A stretch of 33,244 nucleotides of DNA, taken from contig JAPPNE010000055.1 of assembly GCA_028818775.1 (NCBI GenBank), forward strand, positions 1 through 33,244, in the 5' to 3' direction. The notes under the pieces are model-generated. The model was not told the origin of the DNA. It did no database searches and saw nothing but the letters and a program-made list of their open reading frames with translations. The stretch's first letter is position 1, and each line of letters starts with the position of its first letter. The DNA is from Deltaproteobacteria bacterium (GTDB lineage: Bacteria; Desulfobacterota; Binatia; UBA9968; JAJDTQ01). Shown piece by piece: positions 23,570-32,442 of this stretch. The translations under genes and the position numbers were made by a program.

Positions 23570-23589
23570 ATTCCCGCGAACGCGGGAAT
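23570..23589. terminator. Perfect hairpin ATTCCCGCG-AA-CGCGGGAAT, terminator or dispersed repeat
   Basis: Nine-base arms around AA lie 30 bases past the stop of the leftward Bug gene and 110 bases before the SDR start. The same ATTCCCGCG palindrome is common as a dispersed repeat in many environmental genomes. Here it could end or stabilise the Bug transcript. No T-run follows on the minus strand. Confidence 0.6.
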
Positions 23590-23618
23590 CCAGGTGGGGT
23601 GAGGCGGGGAAACGCCGC

Positions 23619-24659
23619 TTACCGCTTCGGCACCAGGATATTCTTCAGCTTGACCATCAGCTCGGAATCGAGCTCGAAGAACTCGTTCACGGCTTCCACG
23701 ACCCGGGTGCCGGGAATCGGGTTGATGATGAGATTGGCCTTCTTGGCCTCGGCCAGCAGCGCGGGGTCCTTGAAGGTGGCCGCGAAAGCCTTGCGCAGGA
23801 GTTCCACGCGGTCCTTCGGTGTGCCCGGAGGCAGCGAGAAGGCTCTCAGGATCTCGTGGGCATTACGTCCGACGACGTTTGCCAACTGGCGCTGCTCCGC
23901 GGTCTTGGCCAGCTCGACGATGTTGGGCACGCCGGCGAGCCTTGGGTGCCGGCCGACGCCGACCTGCACGACGAAGTTCAGCTCACCGGGAATCCGCTTG
24001 GGCCAGAACGACAGGATGACGTCGGGACTCCAGCAGCCGCCGAAGACCTCGCGCTTCTCGATGGCCAGGCGGATCCGGGCGGCGCCCCCGTAACCCTCGA
24101 TCAACTGGTAGGGAACCGGCGTGATGGCGCCCACCAGCCTGGGGATGTCCGAGATGGAGCTTCCCGGCCCCATGCCGCCGAGCTTGAGGGGTTGCTTGGC
24201 CGCGAGCCACTGTTCGAAGTTGGTGATGCCGCTGTCCTTGGCGACGATGCACGCGGTGTAGCTGGGCTTGGGGACGGTGATCCATTCGAACTTCCGGGCG
24301 TCGAACTGGACCCGCTTGTTCCCCAGCACCTGCTGCAGCACCAGCGTCCCCACCCAGTGGCCGATGGTGAGGCCGTCGGGCTTGGCCTTGTTGTACATGT
24401 AGTTGGCCGCGATCAGGTTGCCGGCGCCGGTCATGCTGGTGACCAGGGTCCGCGGCGATCCCGGTATGTGCTTGCCGATGTGCCGGCCCACCAGCCGCGC
24501 GTACGTGTCGAAACCCCCACCTGGGGCGGAGCCCACGATGATGCGGATGGTCTTGCCCTTGTAGAAGTCCTCGGCCGAGGCCGCGGTGGCGGCCACGACG
24601 GCCATGACGATACCCGCCGCCAGGGCCACACGGAGCACGGAACGGAGATACGGTCTCAT
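23619..24659 (-). CDS. Bug-family tripartite tricarboxylate transporter binding protein
   Basis: A 346-aa periplasmic solute-binding protein. The signal peptide is LRSVLRVALAAGIVMAVVA, cleaved after ASA (about residue 29). The mature protein begins EDFYKGKTIRIIVGSAPGGGFDTYARL, the Bug hallmark. Later NLIAANYMYNKAKPDGLTIG and LPPGTPKDRVELLRKAFAATFKDP are also typical. Bug proteins bind organic acids or amides for TctA/TctB, but neither is in the window, so it is an orphan binding protein, as many are. AAAAGGAG just before ATG 24659 fixes the start. An in-frame ATG at 24815 overlaps the phosphorylase stop (TGATG) and would add 52 residues; the signal peptide argues against it. Confidence 0.9.
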   Translation of the reverse strand: MRPYLRSVLRVALAAGIVMAVVAATAASAEDFYKGKTIRIIVGSAPGGGFDTYARLVGRHIGKHIPGSPRTLVTSMTGAGNLIAANYMYNKAKPDGLTIGHWVGTLVLQQVLGNKRVQFDARKFEWITVPKPSYTACIVAKDSGITNFEQWLAAKQPLKLGGMGPGSSISDIPRLVGAITPVPYQLIEGYGGAARIRLAIEKREVFGGCWSPDVILSFWPKRIPGELNFVVQVGVGRHPRLAGVPNIVELAKTAEQRQLANVVGRNAHEILRAFSLPPGTPKDRVELLRKAFAATFKDPALLAEAKKANLIINPIPGTRVVEAVNEFFELDSELMVKLKNILVPKR

Positions 24660-24814
24660 GGTGTTACTCCTTTTCGGAAAGAGACGGTTTGGAGCCCGGC
24701 GGCCCGTTACGGACCGTCCGGCATCATGCGCCGGGAAGCTCAACGGTACGAATTCCTCGATGTCTCTGCAACCGGCGATGATCTCGGCCCGTGAGTTTTT
24801 CGCACGTTCTGCCA

Positions 24815-25549
24815 TCAGAGGACTTCCACTGCCTTGAGCGCGATCTCCATGGCGCGCTTCTCGGCCTCACGAGCCGGCGGTCCGTGGAAGCCGAGCTTGC
24901 CGGTGACGCACTCGTCGGAAACCGCCAGCACGGCGCCCGCCTTGGCGCCCTTGACCTGGGCCACTGTGAGGAAGGCGGCGGTGACCATGTCAATGGCGGC
25001 GATGCCTTGTTGTTCCAGGTCGGCCAGCAGCTCCGGCGTTTCCCGGAACAGCGCATCGGTGGTGAACACGCGGCCGTGGTGGACCGGGACGCCGAGGTTT
25101 TCGGCCGCGCGTGTCAGCGCTTCCACTACGCGCGGGTGGGACACGGTGTCGAAGTCTTCGGGAACGTATCGCGGGCTTGCCCCGTCCCCCCGCACGGCAC
25201 CCGTGGCGATGACGACATCGCCCACCTTGACGCCTCCTTGCAGCGAGCCGCAGCTCCCCACCCGCACCAGGGTTTCTACGCCGGCGGCGCACAGTAGCTC
25301 GGTGGTGATGGCGGTGTCCGGGGAGTATCGCCCGCCGTTGCCCACCGTGACGCGGCGCCCGCCCAGGGTGCCGGTGTGCATTTCGTAGTCCTGGAAGGCG
25401 AGGGTCTTGCGCGGGTCCTCGAGGGCGAGCCGCAGCCGCGCGGCCCGTTCGCGGGGGCCGGGCACCAGGGCCACCTTTCCGAGGGCGCCGGGCTTGACTC
25501 CGAGCCGGGCGAGCATTCCCTCCGCGGTAATGTGGGGTTCGTTCCTCAT
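24815..25549 (-). CDS. Nucleoside phosphorylase (uridine/purine phosphorylase family)
   Basis: A 244-aa protein. VPGPRERAARL corresponds to the PGD-x-xR phosphate-binding loop (Pro replaces Asp). TELLCAAGVETLVRVGSCGSLQ is the core nucleoside/phosphate motif, and LAVSDECVTGK resembles the catalytic Asp loop. The ribose-binding Glu-Met-Glu segment reads IDMVTAAF here, so the second Glu is replaced. The family splits nucleosides with phosphate into base and ribose-1-phosphate; the altered residues leave the substrate open. ATG 25549 overlaps the AddA stop by four bases (ATGA), so it is translated in coupling with a DNA-repair operon, an unusual place for a salvage enzyme. Confidence 0.85.
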   Translation of the reverse strand: MRNEPHITAEGMLARLGVKPGALGKVALVPGPRERAARLRLALEDPRKTLAFQDYEMHTGTLGGRRVTVGNGGRYSPDTAITTELLCAAGVETLVRVGSCGSLQGGVKVGDVVIATGAVRGDGASPRYVPEDFDTVSHPRVVEALTRAAENLGVPVHHGRVFTTDALFRETPELLADLEQQGIAAIDMVTAAFLTVAQVKGAKAGAVLAVSDECVTGKLGFHGPPAREAEKRAMEIALKAVEVL

Positions 25550-28500
25550 GGCTCATGAGCCGGCGCGACCGGTCCCGGCGGCACATCCACGGCCCGGCCC
25601 AACCGCAGCAGGATCAGCCTGAAGGCTTCCACCTCCCGGTCCAGGCCTCGCCGGACCGCCTCGGTGTAGATCTCCGCCTGGTGGCGGTAGTCGTTCATGA
25701 TACGGCCGACGCCGTCGTCGGCAACCTGGTCGGTCTTGTAGTCGGCCACGTAGAGCCGTCCGTCCCGTTCGTAGACCAGGTCGATGACGCCTTCCATGAC
25801 CTGCCCGTTCCAGGGCATGACGAAGGGCATCTCGCGTCCCAGGATGCGCGCGGACCGAAGCTCGTCGTAGACCTCGGAACGGGCTAGGGCGGTCCAGATC
25901 TTCTTCAGTTCCCGGATGAGGACCTGCTTCTCAGCCGCGGGAAGGGCGGGCGCGTGCTTGGCGACGGCTTCGTCCAGGTTCTCTTCGACGCGCTCGGTCT
26001 GGAAGTCCCAGTGCTCTAGCACCCGGTGGGCGAGCGTCCCGAGCGCGAGGGCGGTGTCGCGCTCGAGACCGTCTGCATCGGGCGTGCCCGCGGCGCGGGG
26101 CTGCCTCACGTCCGCTTCCGCCGCCTCGCCGGCGGCCTTGAGCCGGGTGGGGGTGAGGAAGATCGGGGTTTGGCGGCGGGCGTCCCAGTCCTCCCGTCGC
26201 CGGCGCCACAGGTCTTCGTACCACGTCCAGTCATCCGCGTCCGGCGGTGCCGGCGGTCGGCCGTCGCGTTCCTCGGCCGCCGCGTCCTCCACGACTACCT
26301 CGACTTTCATCTCGCCCGCGTCGCAGCGGACAGCGCCCGGCCCGGCCTGGGCGAAGTTGACGCCGGTTGCCTCGTCCAGCATGGCCAGCAGGCTGTCGCT
26401 CGGAGCCTTCGACGCCCGGTCCCTTTCCGCGAAGGAAATCACCAACCGCTCACGCGGCCGGGTCATGGCCACGTACAGCAGCCGGCTGCGCTCGTACTCC
26501 TCCCTTTGGCGCCGTTTCGCGTCAAGGTAGACACCGGCGAGGCTCGACAGTTCGCCGATGCGCAACCCCGTCAGCCCGGTGGCCCAGTCCCGCCGCACCT
26601 CGGCCTCCAAGGACCGGTTGCCGCCAGTGCCGCCCATGGCGTCCACCAGCACCACCATGGGGAACTCCAGACCCTTGGCGCGATGGATGCTCATGATCCT
26701 GACGGCGTCCAGGGTCTCTTCCTCCAGCGGGCTCTCGGGCTCGTTCTCCCTGTCCAGGACCCGGCGTTCCAGCTCCGCGACCACGTCCTTCAAGGTGCCG
26801 CTGCCTTCCGCGCTGGTCTCCTCGGCCACGAGCCGGACCTTGTCCAGATTGGCCACGGCCTGCTGGCCGGCCGCGGTACTTGCCGCCAGGACCGACAGGG
26901 GCAACTCCTTGAAAACCCGCTCCACCGCTTGCCCGGCCTCCAGGAAACGCACCTCGCGGTGCAGGCGGTCGAGGCGCCGGTAGAGATCCAGGGTCGTCCG
27001 GGGAAGGTCCACCCAGCGATGGTCGGCCGCCGCGCGGTAACTCAGGAGACTCTTCCGGCTCAACTCGTAGATCTCCACGTCGTCATGTCCCCCCAGCGGC
27101 GAGCGCAGCACTCCCACCAGCGCCAGGCGGTCATGCGGGTTGTCGATAGCACGCAACAGATTGACCGTGTCCACGACTTCCTGGGTGGCGTAGAAGTCGC
27201 GCTCGCCTTCCACGACGTAGCCGATGCCGCGCCGGCGCAGCGCTTCCAGGTAGACCTGCACGTTGGTGAGGGCGCGCAGGAGAAAGGCCACGTGGCCGGG
27301 CCGCGCGCGCACGAGGCTGCCGTCGCGGTCGCGGAAGGAGACGCGGCCGAGGATTTCCTCGTCGAGCCAGCGGGCCAGGGACTCCGCCTCCAGCCGGCGC
27401 GCGGTTTCGGCATTCAGCTTGCGGTCCGCCGCGGTTACCCGGCGCACCCGCACCGGCCCTGGACTTGATGCTTCCGGCGGCTCCAGGGCGCCATCAAGAC
27501 CGGGCTGAAGCGCGATGTACTCCGGCTGCAAACCCGGTTCCTCCCGGATCAGGTTCCGGAAGATCCCGTTCACCGCGTCCAGGATGCGGCTGTCGCTGCG
27601 GAAGTTGGCCGTCAGCGGGTAGCGGACCCCTCCCTGGGCCACGATCATCTCCTGGATGATCTTCAGGTAGGCTTCGATGTTGGCGCCGCGGAACCCGTAG
27701 ACGGACTGCTTGGGGTCCCCCACCACGAAGAGCTTGTCCGGGGCCAGGCGGATGTCGCGCCAGGTCGCCGCGCGTTGGGACCGTTTCTCGCACAGCCACA
27801 GCAGGATCTCGTACTGGAGCGGGTCGGTGTCCTGGAACTCGTCCACCAGGATGGCCTTGTACCGGTCCTTCAGCTCTTCGCGGATGCGCGAGTGGTCGCG
27901 CAGCAGGTCGCGGGCGCGCACCAGCAGGCCGTCGAAGGTCACCAAGCCCTTGCGGGTGAAGTCCGCGCGGCACTGCCGCGCGAAGGGCGTCAGCAGGGCG
28001 CAGAGCCGGTCCATCCGCCCGCGGTCGACCTGGGCCAGTGCGCCGGCGGCCTTCAGGACGTCGCGGGCGCGTTCGAGATCGTCCTCGTTCCACCCCTTCA
28101 CGGCGGACGGTTTCCATTGCAGAAGGCTCAAATCGTCGGGGTCGACGGAGACGGCTTCGGCGGGAGCCGAGCGCATCGACCGGATCACCTCCCGCGCCAC
28201 CGCAAGCGCCTGCTCGTTCTTCCGCTGTTCCGGGTGACGCGCGATGAGACACGTTACGGTTTCGTCCAGATCGCCCAGCCACTCCTCCAGGACCTCGGCG
28301 GGGTCACCGACTGCGCCGGCGCGCCGGATTCCCTCCAGATCCACGTTCTCCGCGCACAAGCCCCGCGCCAACTCCCCGATCTGCTCCAGCGGGAAGCGCG
28401 CGAGGACCTGCTTCCACTCCCCGGTCCTCGGCCCGGCGCTCGACAGCTCGCCGTCGAGCCACAGGCCCCAGGAGGTGTCGAAGTGCCTCCGCAGAAGCCG

Positions 28501-28977
28501 GTCGTCGCCTTCGCGGAACCCGGGGTCGAGCCCGGTCTCCAGCGGGTAGAGCCGGAGCAGCGATGCGGCGAAGCCGTGGATGGTGCCGATCTGGGCCCGC
28601 TCCAGGTCCGCCAGCGCCTTGCGGGCGCGGTCGCGGACATCGTCCGGCGCGAGTCCGTAACGTTCGCACAAGGCATCGGCCTCTTCCGTCCCGCCGTCCA
28701 CCGCCGGCCGCGGCCGTGCCGCGCCGGTCTCCGCCAGCGCTTCCAGGCGGTCGCGCAGCCGCGCCTTCATCTCGTTGGCCGCCTTGTTGGTGAAGGTCAG
28801 GGCCACCAACTCGGTCACGCGCACCGGGGCGGGCTCGCGGCGCATCAGCAGGTTGACGCAGCGCTCCACCAGCAGGGTGGTCTTGCCGGTGCCCGCGCCC
28901 GCGGTCACCACCACGTTGCGGTCGAAGGTGGTGGAGGCCAGCCGGCGTTCCCGTTCGTCCGCGGGCGGGGTCGTCAT
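25546..28977 (-). CDS. addA: AddA-type UvrD/Rep helicase with PD-(D/E)XK nuclease
   Basis: A 1143-aa helicase-nuclease subunit. Walker A is AGAGTGKT (26-33); motif Ia is ALTFTNKAANEMK; motif II is LVDEFQDTDPLQ (near 375); VVGDPKQSVYGFRGAN is motif III; VAMTRPRERLVISFA is motif VI. The C-terminal nuclease shows LGTLAHRVLEHW, then MEGVIDLVYERDGRLYVADYKTD (about 1060-1085, shown in part) with the D and D-x-K catalytic residues. With AddB it resects double-strand breaks for RecA loading and degrades linear phage DNA. Its ATG overlaps the AddB stop (ATGA), and its own stop overlaps the phosphorylase ATG. Confidence 0.92.
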   Translation of the reverse strand: MTTPPADERERRLASTTFDRNVVVTAGAGTGKTTLLVERCVNLLMRREPAPVRVTELVALTFTNKAANEMKARLRDRLEALAETGAARPRPAVDGGTEEADALCERYGLAPDDVRDRARKALADLERAQIGTIHGFAASLLRLYPLETGLDPGFREGDDRLLRRHFDTSWGLWLDGELSSAGPRTGEWKQVLARFPLEQIGELARGLCAENVDLEGIRRAGAVGDPAEVLEEWLGDLDETVTCLIARHPEQRKNEQALAVAREVIRSMRSAPAEAVSVDPDDLSLLQWKPSAVKGWNEDDLERARDVLKAAGALAQVDRGRMDRLCALLTPFARQCRADFTRKGLVTFDGLLVRARDLLRDHSRIREELKDRYKAILVDEFQDTDPLQYEILLWLCEKRSQRAATWRDIRLAPDKLFVVGDPKQSVYGFRGANIEAYLKIIQEMIVAQGGVRYPLTANFRSDSRILDAVNGIFRNLIREEPGLQPEYIALQPGLDGALEPPEASSPGPVRVRRVTAADRKLNAETARRLEAESLARWLDEEILGRVSFRDRDGSLVRARPGHVAFLLRALTNVQVYLEALRRRGIGYVVEGERDFYATQEVVDTVNLLRAIDNPHDRLALVGVLRSPLGGHDDVEIYELSRKSLLSYRAAADHRWVDLPRTTLDLYRRLDRLHREVRFLEAGQAVERVFKELPLSVLAASTAAGQQAVANLDKVRLVAEETSAEGSGTLKDVVAELERRVLDRENEPESPLEEETLDAVRIMSIHRAKGLEFPMVVLVDAMGGTGGNRSLEAEVRRDWATGLTGLRIGELSSLAGVYLDAKRRQREEYERSRLLYVAMTRPRERLVISFAERDRASKAPSDSLLAMLDEATGVNFAQAGPGAVRCDAGEMKVEVVVEDAAAEERDGRPPAPPDADDWTWYEDLWRRRREDWDARRQTPIFLTPTRLKAAGEAAEADVRQPRAAGTPDADGLERDTALALGTLAHRVLEHWDFQTERVEENLDEAVAKHAPALPAAEKQVLIRELKKIWTALARSEVYDELRSARILGREMPFVMPWNGQVMEGVIDLVYERDGRLYVADYKTDQVADDGVGRIMNDYRHQAEIYTEAVRRGLDREVEAFRLILLRLGRAVDVPPGPVAPAHEP

Positions 28978-31900
28978 GACGTTCCGGTCTCCCCCGTGAG
29001 CTTCATCCGGCGGATACGCGCCAGCGCCTCGGCCGCGGGATGCCTGGCGGCGCGCGAGGCCGACGGGAAGTGGTCCTTGCGGCAGATCTCCCTTACCTGG
29101 CAGAAGCGGCAGTAGTCATCGCTCGGCACCATCGGGAACTCGCCGTCCCGGATCCCCCTCAGCAGGCGCGCGACGGTGTCGCGAATCTTCCCGCCGGCGG
29201 GCTCTTGCCACGACTGGCCGGTAAGTTCTTTCGCGACCAAGGGACCGTTTTCCCAGCGTGGAGCCAGGAAGTACCAGGCCGCGTCGATGGCGCCCGCGCC
29301 GGCCGCTTCCCGGCCGATTTCACCGCCGCCGGCCAGCAGCAGGTAGATGGGCAGTTGCAGCCTGCGCCCCTGGAGCGCGGCGAGCACGGGGTTCCTGTCC
29401 ACCGCCCCGGGCGCCCTGCCGCTCTTGTACTTGTAGTCGATGACCCGATACCGGCCGCCCCGCGCATCGTGGTCGACGCGGTCGAGCCGGCCCTGGAGCG
29501 GGAGACCGCGCAGGTCTTCCGGCCAGTCGGCGTCGAGTTGCGCGGTGAGGTCCTTCTCCAGTCCCACGGGGCGAAAGCCCGAGTCCATCATTTCCCGCCG
29601 GTCCGCCCGCACCGCCTCGCGCAGCATGGCCAGCAGCTCCTCCTTGGACGCTTCCCACGCCGCCGGGTAGCCCGTGGGGCTGCGTTCCTCGAAGGCGGAC
29701 AGGACCCAGGCGGCGGCGCTGTCGAGCCACTCGCGCCAGCCGTCCCCGAGAGCGCGGTCAAGGTCCTCGTAGAAGGCTTGGAGTATCTCGTGACAGATCT
29801 GTCCCTGCTCCAGCGCCTGGATCGGCGCGGTCCACTCGGGACGCTCCAGCCGTTCCAGGCGCAGCACGCGGCCGGCGAAGTACTGGAAGGGGCAGCGCCC
29901 GTAGGCTTCGAGGGTCGTCGGCGAGATCCGGCGTTCCAGGAGGCGGTCCCACGCTTCCGGGAGCGGGCCGGTGTCGCCGTCGAACGGTCCCGGCGTGCCG
30001 GCGCCGTCGTCGAGCGCGCGGATGGCCGCCAGGCTCTTGTCGAGGTTCTCCATGGACGCGCCGGCGATGCGGGCGTGCGGGCGCGGGTCGTCGCCGCTCA
30101 GTGCCCGGCGCACCGCCAGTTCCTCGGGCAGGAGCCATCGGGGATCGTCGAAGGGCGGCGTGCCGCGCTTGCCCAGGACGCTCTTGGGAATGGATCGGGA
30201 CTCCATGCCGCCGGCGTCCGTGTCCTTGGCGGGGGCCACCGCGCGGAGATACCACGACGGGGCCAGCGCGCGCCCGGCCGAATCGGCCCGCGGCCAGGTG
30301 CAACAGAGGCGCTCGGCGGCCGCCCCCGACAGCAGCGCGAACAGCAGCCTCTCCTCGTCGTAGCCCGCCAGCTTCGAGGAGATCTTGTAGCCCAGCACGG
30401 TTTCCAGCGTGCGCCGGGCGCGGTCCGGCAGGAACGGGTCCTCCCGGATGGTGCGGGGAAACACGCCCTCGTTCATGCCCACGAGGAAGAGGGCGCGGAA
30501 CGGGATGCCCCGGGCCGCGCCGGCATCCAGCAACTGCACGCCCGGCACGGGCACGCCCATCAGCGCCACCGAGGCCCGTTCCAGCGATTTGCGCAGCGCG
30601 GCGGCGAAATCCGCCAGCCGCACCCTCCCGCCGACCGTGTCCAGGGCCGCCAGCCCGGCGAAGGCGTCGTCGATGGCGCGGGTCACCTCGGCCTCACCGT
30701 CATCCGGCGCCGGGGCCAGGAAGCGGTCGATGAGCGCGCGCCAGCGGGCCGCGAGATCGGACCAGGCGGCTTGCCGCGGCAGCGCGTTCAGATCCCGGTG
30801 CAGAGCCTCGACCGCGTCCAGCAGCGCGCCGAGTTGTGCCGGGCCGACGCGAAGGCGGCGTCCCTCTTCCTCCTCGTCCACGAGGTTCAGTTCGAGGCTC
30901 GTGTCGCGGTAGCGTTCCAGGCGCCGCCACTCGCTCATGCCGCGGCCGATGCCCAGGGATCGCGTGGCGACGTCCCACAGTTCGGGCCGGGGCTCCACCG
31001 GTCTGCCGAGGACGCCGGCGAAGTCGAAGTGGTGGGACGCGAGCAGGTCGATGACCGCGGCGCGCGGGTAGTCCCGGACCGGCAGGTCCAGCAGCCCGAG
31101 CACGGCCCGTACCCGCTGGGAGCGGTGGAGGGGCTCCCGCGCGGGCGTGTGGAACGGGATGCCGTGGGCGGGGAAGATCTCCCGGATCCACGGCAGATAC
31201 GGGTCGAGGGTGCGCGCCACCACTCCCGTGTGCCGGAAATCGAGTCCTTCCTCCTCCGCGAGGCGGAGCAGGTGCTTGGCCACGGTGAGGACCTCGTCCC
31301 GCGGGTTGGCGCAGTCGAGAACCTCGCGGCGGGGGGCCGGGCGAGGCGGAGTCCCCGGCGCGGGAAGGCGGCCTTTCCCGGTGGCTGGTCCGTTCGGTTC
31401 CCGGCGGCCCGGCTCGTGCGGTTCCGGGCCCCCGGAGGCGGCAGCGGTTTCCCCGCCACCGCCCAGCAGGTCCACGACGTCATCCGCCCCGGCGAGGCCG
31501 CGCAGGTAGCGGTCGAAGAAGTCCCGGGCGAAGGACCAGTCGGCATCCCCTTGAGCAAGTGGGTAGAACAGGGTCACCGGATGGTGGGCGGCGATGCTTT
31601 GGAAGAGCTCCAACTGCGTCTGGGTCAACTCGTAGAAGCCGTAGTAGCAGATACGCTCGAACTGCCCGAGCCAGCGCGACCGCGGTGCCTCCAGCGCGGC
31701 CATGCCGTCCAGGTCCTGGTGATCCCGCGCACGCCACTCCGGGAAGCGCCGCGTCACGTCCCGGTGCAGTTCGAAGAGATCGTGCAGAGCGTCACGGTCC
31801 CGGGCGGCGAAATGGCCTTCGCGCAGCGCGTCCAGCGCCAGCTCGGGGTCCACCATGGCGTCCTTGAGGTCGCGCAGGCTCTGCCATAGCGCGCCGCAGC

Positions 31901-32237
31901 CCCCCTCGTTGTCGGCGATGCGCGCGAACCGGCCATGTGCCGGAAGCACGCGTTTCAGCGCCTCTTCCATGAAGATCTCGTCCCGCAGGGCCGGTTTTTC
32001 CGGTCCGTGAGCCTCGTGAAACAGGCTCAGGGTGAGTTGGGAGAAGGTGAGGATGTGGGTGTTCAGGAGATGGAGGCCGTGCTCGTGAGCGAGCAGGAGC
32101 TTGACCCGCCGGCGCAGCGTCTCGGACGGCACCACCAGCAAGAGCGGAGCGAGACGGTCGCGTGCGCGCAGCGCCCGGACCTCGCCGGCGAGGGCGTCTT
32201 CCAGGTGCGGGTGATAGGGACCGAGAACGATGTTCAT
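28974..32237 (-). CDS. addB: AddB-type nuclease subunit with iron-sulfur cluster
   Basis: A 1087-aa partner of AddA. The N-terminus MNIVLGPYHPHLEDAL has no GKT, so the helicase-like domain probably does not hydrolyse ATP, as in the proteobacterial AddB type. A cysteine in GRCPFQYFAGR (near 782) plus the C-x2-C-x5-C set CRFCQVREIC (near 1043) form the four-Cys 4Fe-4S staple. Between them lies the nuclease core RLDRVD...YRVIDYKYK (near 932). The open frame continues to 32663, but that part crosses the inverted repeat and a different gene. ATG 32237 begins the domain; no good ribosome site is seen there. The promoter must lie in or beyond the repeat at 32257-32355. Confidence 0.87.
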   Translation of the reverse strand: MNIVLGPYHPHLEDALAGEVRALRARDRLAPLLLVVPSETLRRRVKLLLAHEHGLHLLNTHILTFSQLTLSLFHEAHGPEKPALRDEIFMEEALKRVLPAHGRFARIADNEGGCGALWQSLRDLKDAMVDPELALDALREGHFAARDRDALHDLFELHRDVTRRFPEWRARDHQDLDGMAALEAPRSRWLGQFERICYYGFYELTQTQLELFQSIAAHHPVTLFYPLAQGDADWSFARDFFDRYLRGLAGADDVVDLLGGGGETAAASGGPEPHEPGRREPNGPATGKGRLPAPGTPPRPAPRREVLDCANPRDEVLTVAKHLLRLAEEEGLDFRHTGVVARTLDPYLPWIREIFPAHGIPFHTPAREPLHRSQRVRAVLGLLDLPVRDYPRAAVIDLLASHHFDFAGVLGRPVEPRPELWDVATRSLGIGRGMSEWRRLERYRDTSLELNLVDEEEEGRRLRVGPAQLGALLDAVEALHRDLNALPRQAAWSDLAARWRALIDRFLAPAPDDGEAEVTRAIDDAFAGLAALDTVGGRVRLADFAAALRKSLERASVALMGVPVPGVQLLDAGAARGIPFRALFLVGMNEGVFPRTIREDPFLPDRARRTLETVLGYKISSKLAGYDEERLLFALLSGAAAERLCCTWPRADSAGRALAPSWYLRAVAPAKDTDAGGMESRSIPKSVLGKRGTPPFDDPRWLLPEELAVRRALSGDDPRPHARIAGASMENLDKSLAAIRALDDGAGTPGPFDGDTGPLPEAWDRLLERRISPTTLEAYGRCPFQYFAGRVLRLERLERPEWTAPIQALEQGQICHEILQAFYEDLDRALGDGWREWLDSAAAWVLSAFEERSPTGYPAAWEASKEELLAMLREAVRADRREMMDSGFRPVGLEKDLTAQLDADWPEDLRGLPLQGRLDRVDHDARGGRYRVIDYKYKSGRAPGAVDRNPVLAALQGRRLQLPIYLLLAGGGEIGREAAGAGAIDAAWYFLAPRWENGPLVAKELTGQSWQEPAGGKIRDTVARLLRGIRDGEFPMVPSDDYCRFCQVREICRKDHFPSASRAARHPAAEALARIRRMKLTGETGTS

Positions 32238-32256
32238 GGAGCCGCCGGAATCGCGC

Positions 32257-32355
32257 CCTTCGACTTCGCTCCGCTGGCGCTCCGCTACGCTCAGGACGAA
32301 CGGGAGAGCGTCATCACGCCCGTTCGTCCTGAGCGTAGCGGAGCGAAGTCGAAGG
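32257..32355. repeat. Imperfect inverted repeat of the CCTTCGACTTCGC family with 11-bp insertion
   Basis: Right arm 32319-32355 (37 bases) is the reverse complement of left arm 32257-32304 once an 11-base insertion (GGCGCTCCGCT, a partial duplication) is removed from the left arm. The spacer is 14 bases. The arms share their core with the 41-bp repeat at 6461-6573. It lies between the divergent AddB and MBL genes, inside what would be the AddB leader. Confidence 0.9.
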
Positions 32356-32442
32356 ACATCCCGAACAATCGGGGTCTCCCAGGACTTTGGCAGACCCGTT
32401 ACGCATTGCCAAGGTCGGCGAGGCGTTGCTAATCTCGATCTT

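Noticed and set aside
29040..31889. 949-codon rightward open frame
   Set aside because: Antisense shadow of addB; composition is low-complexity Arg/Gly/Ala/Val and there is no motif.
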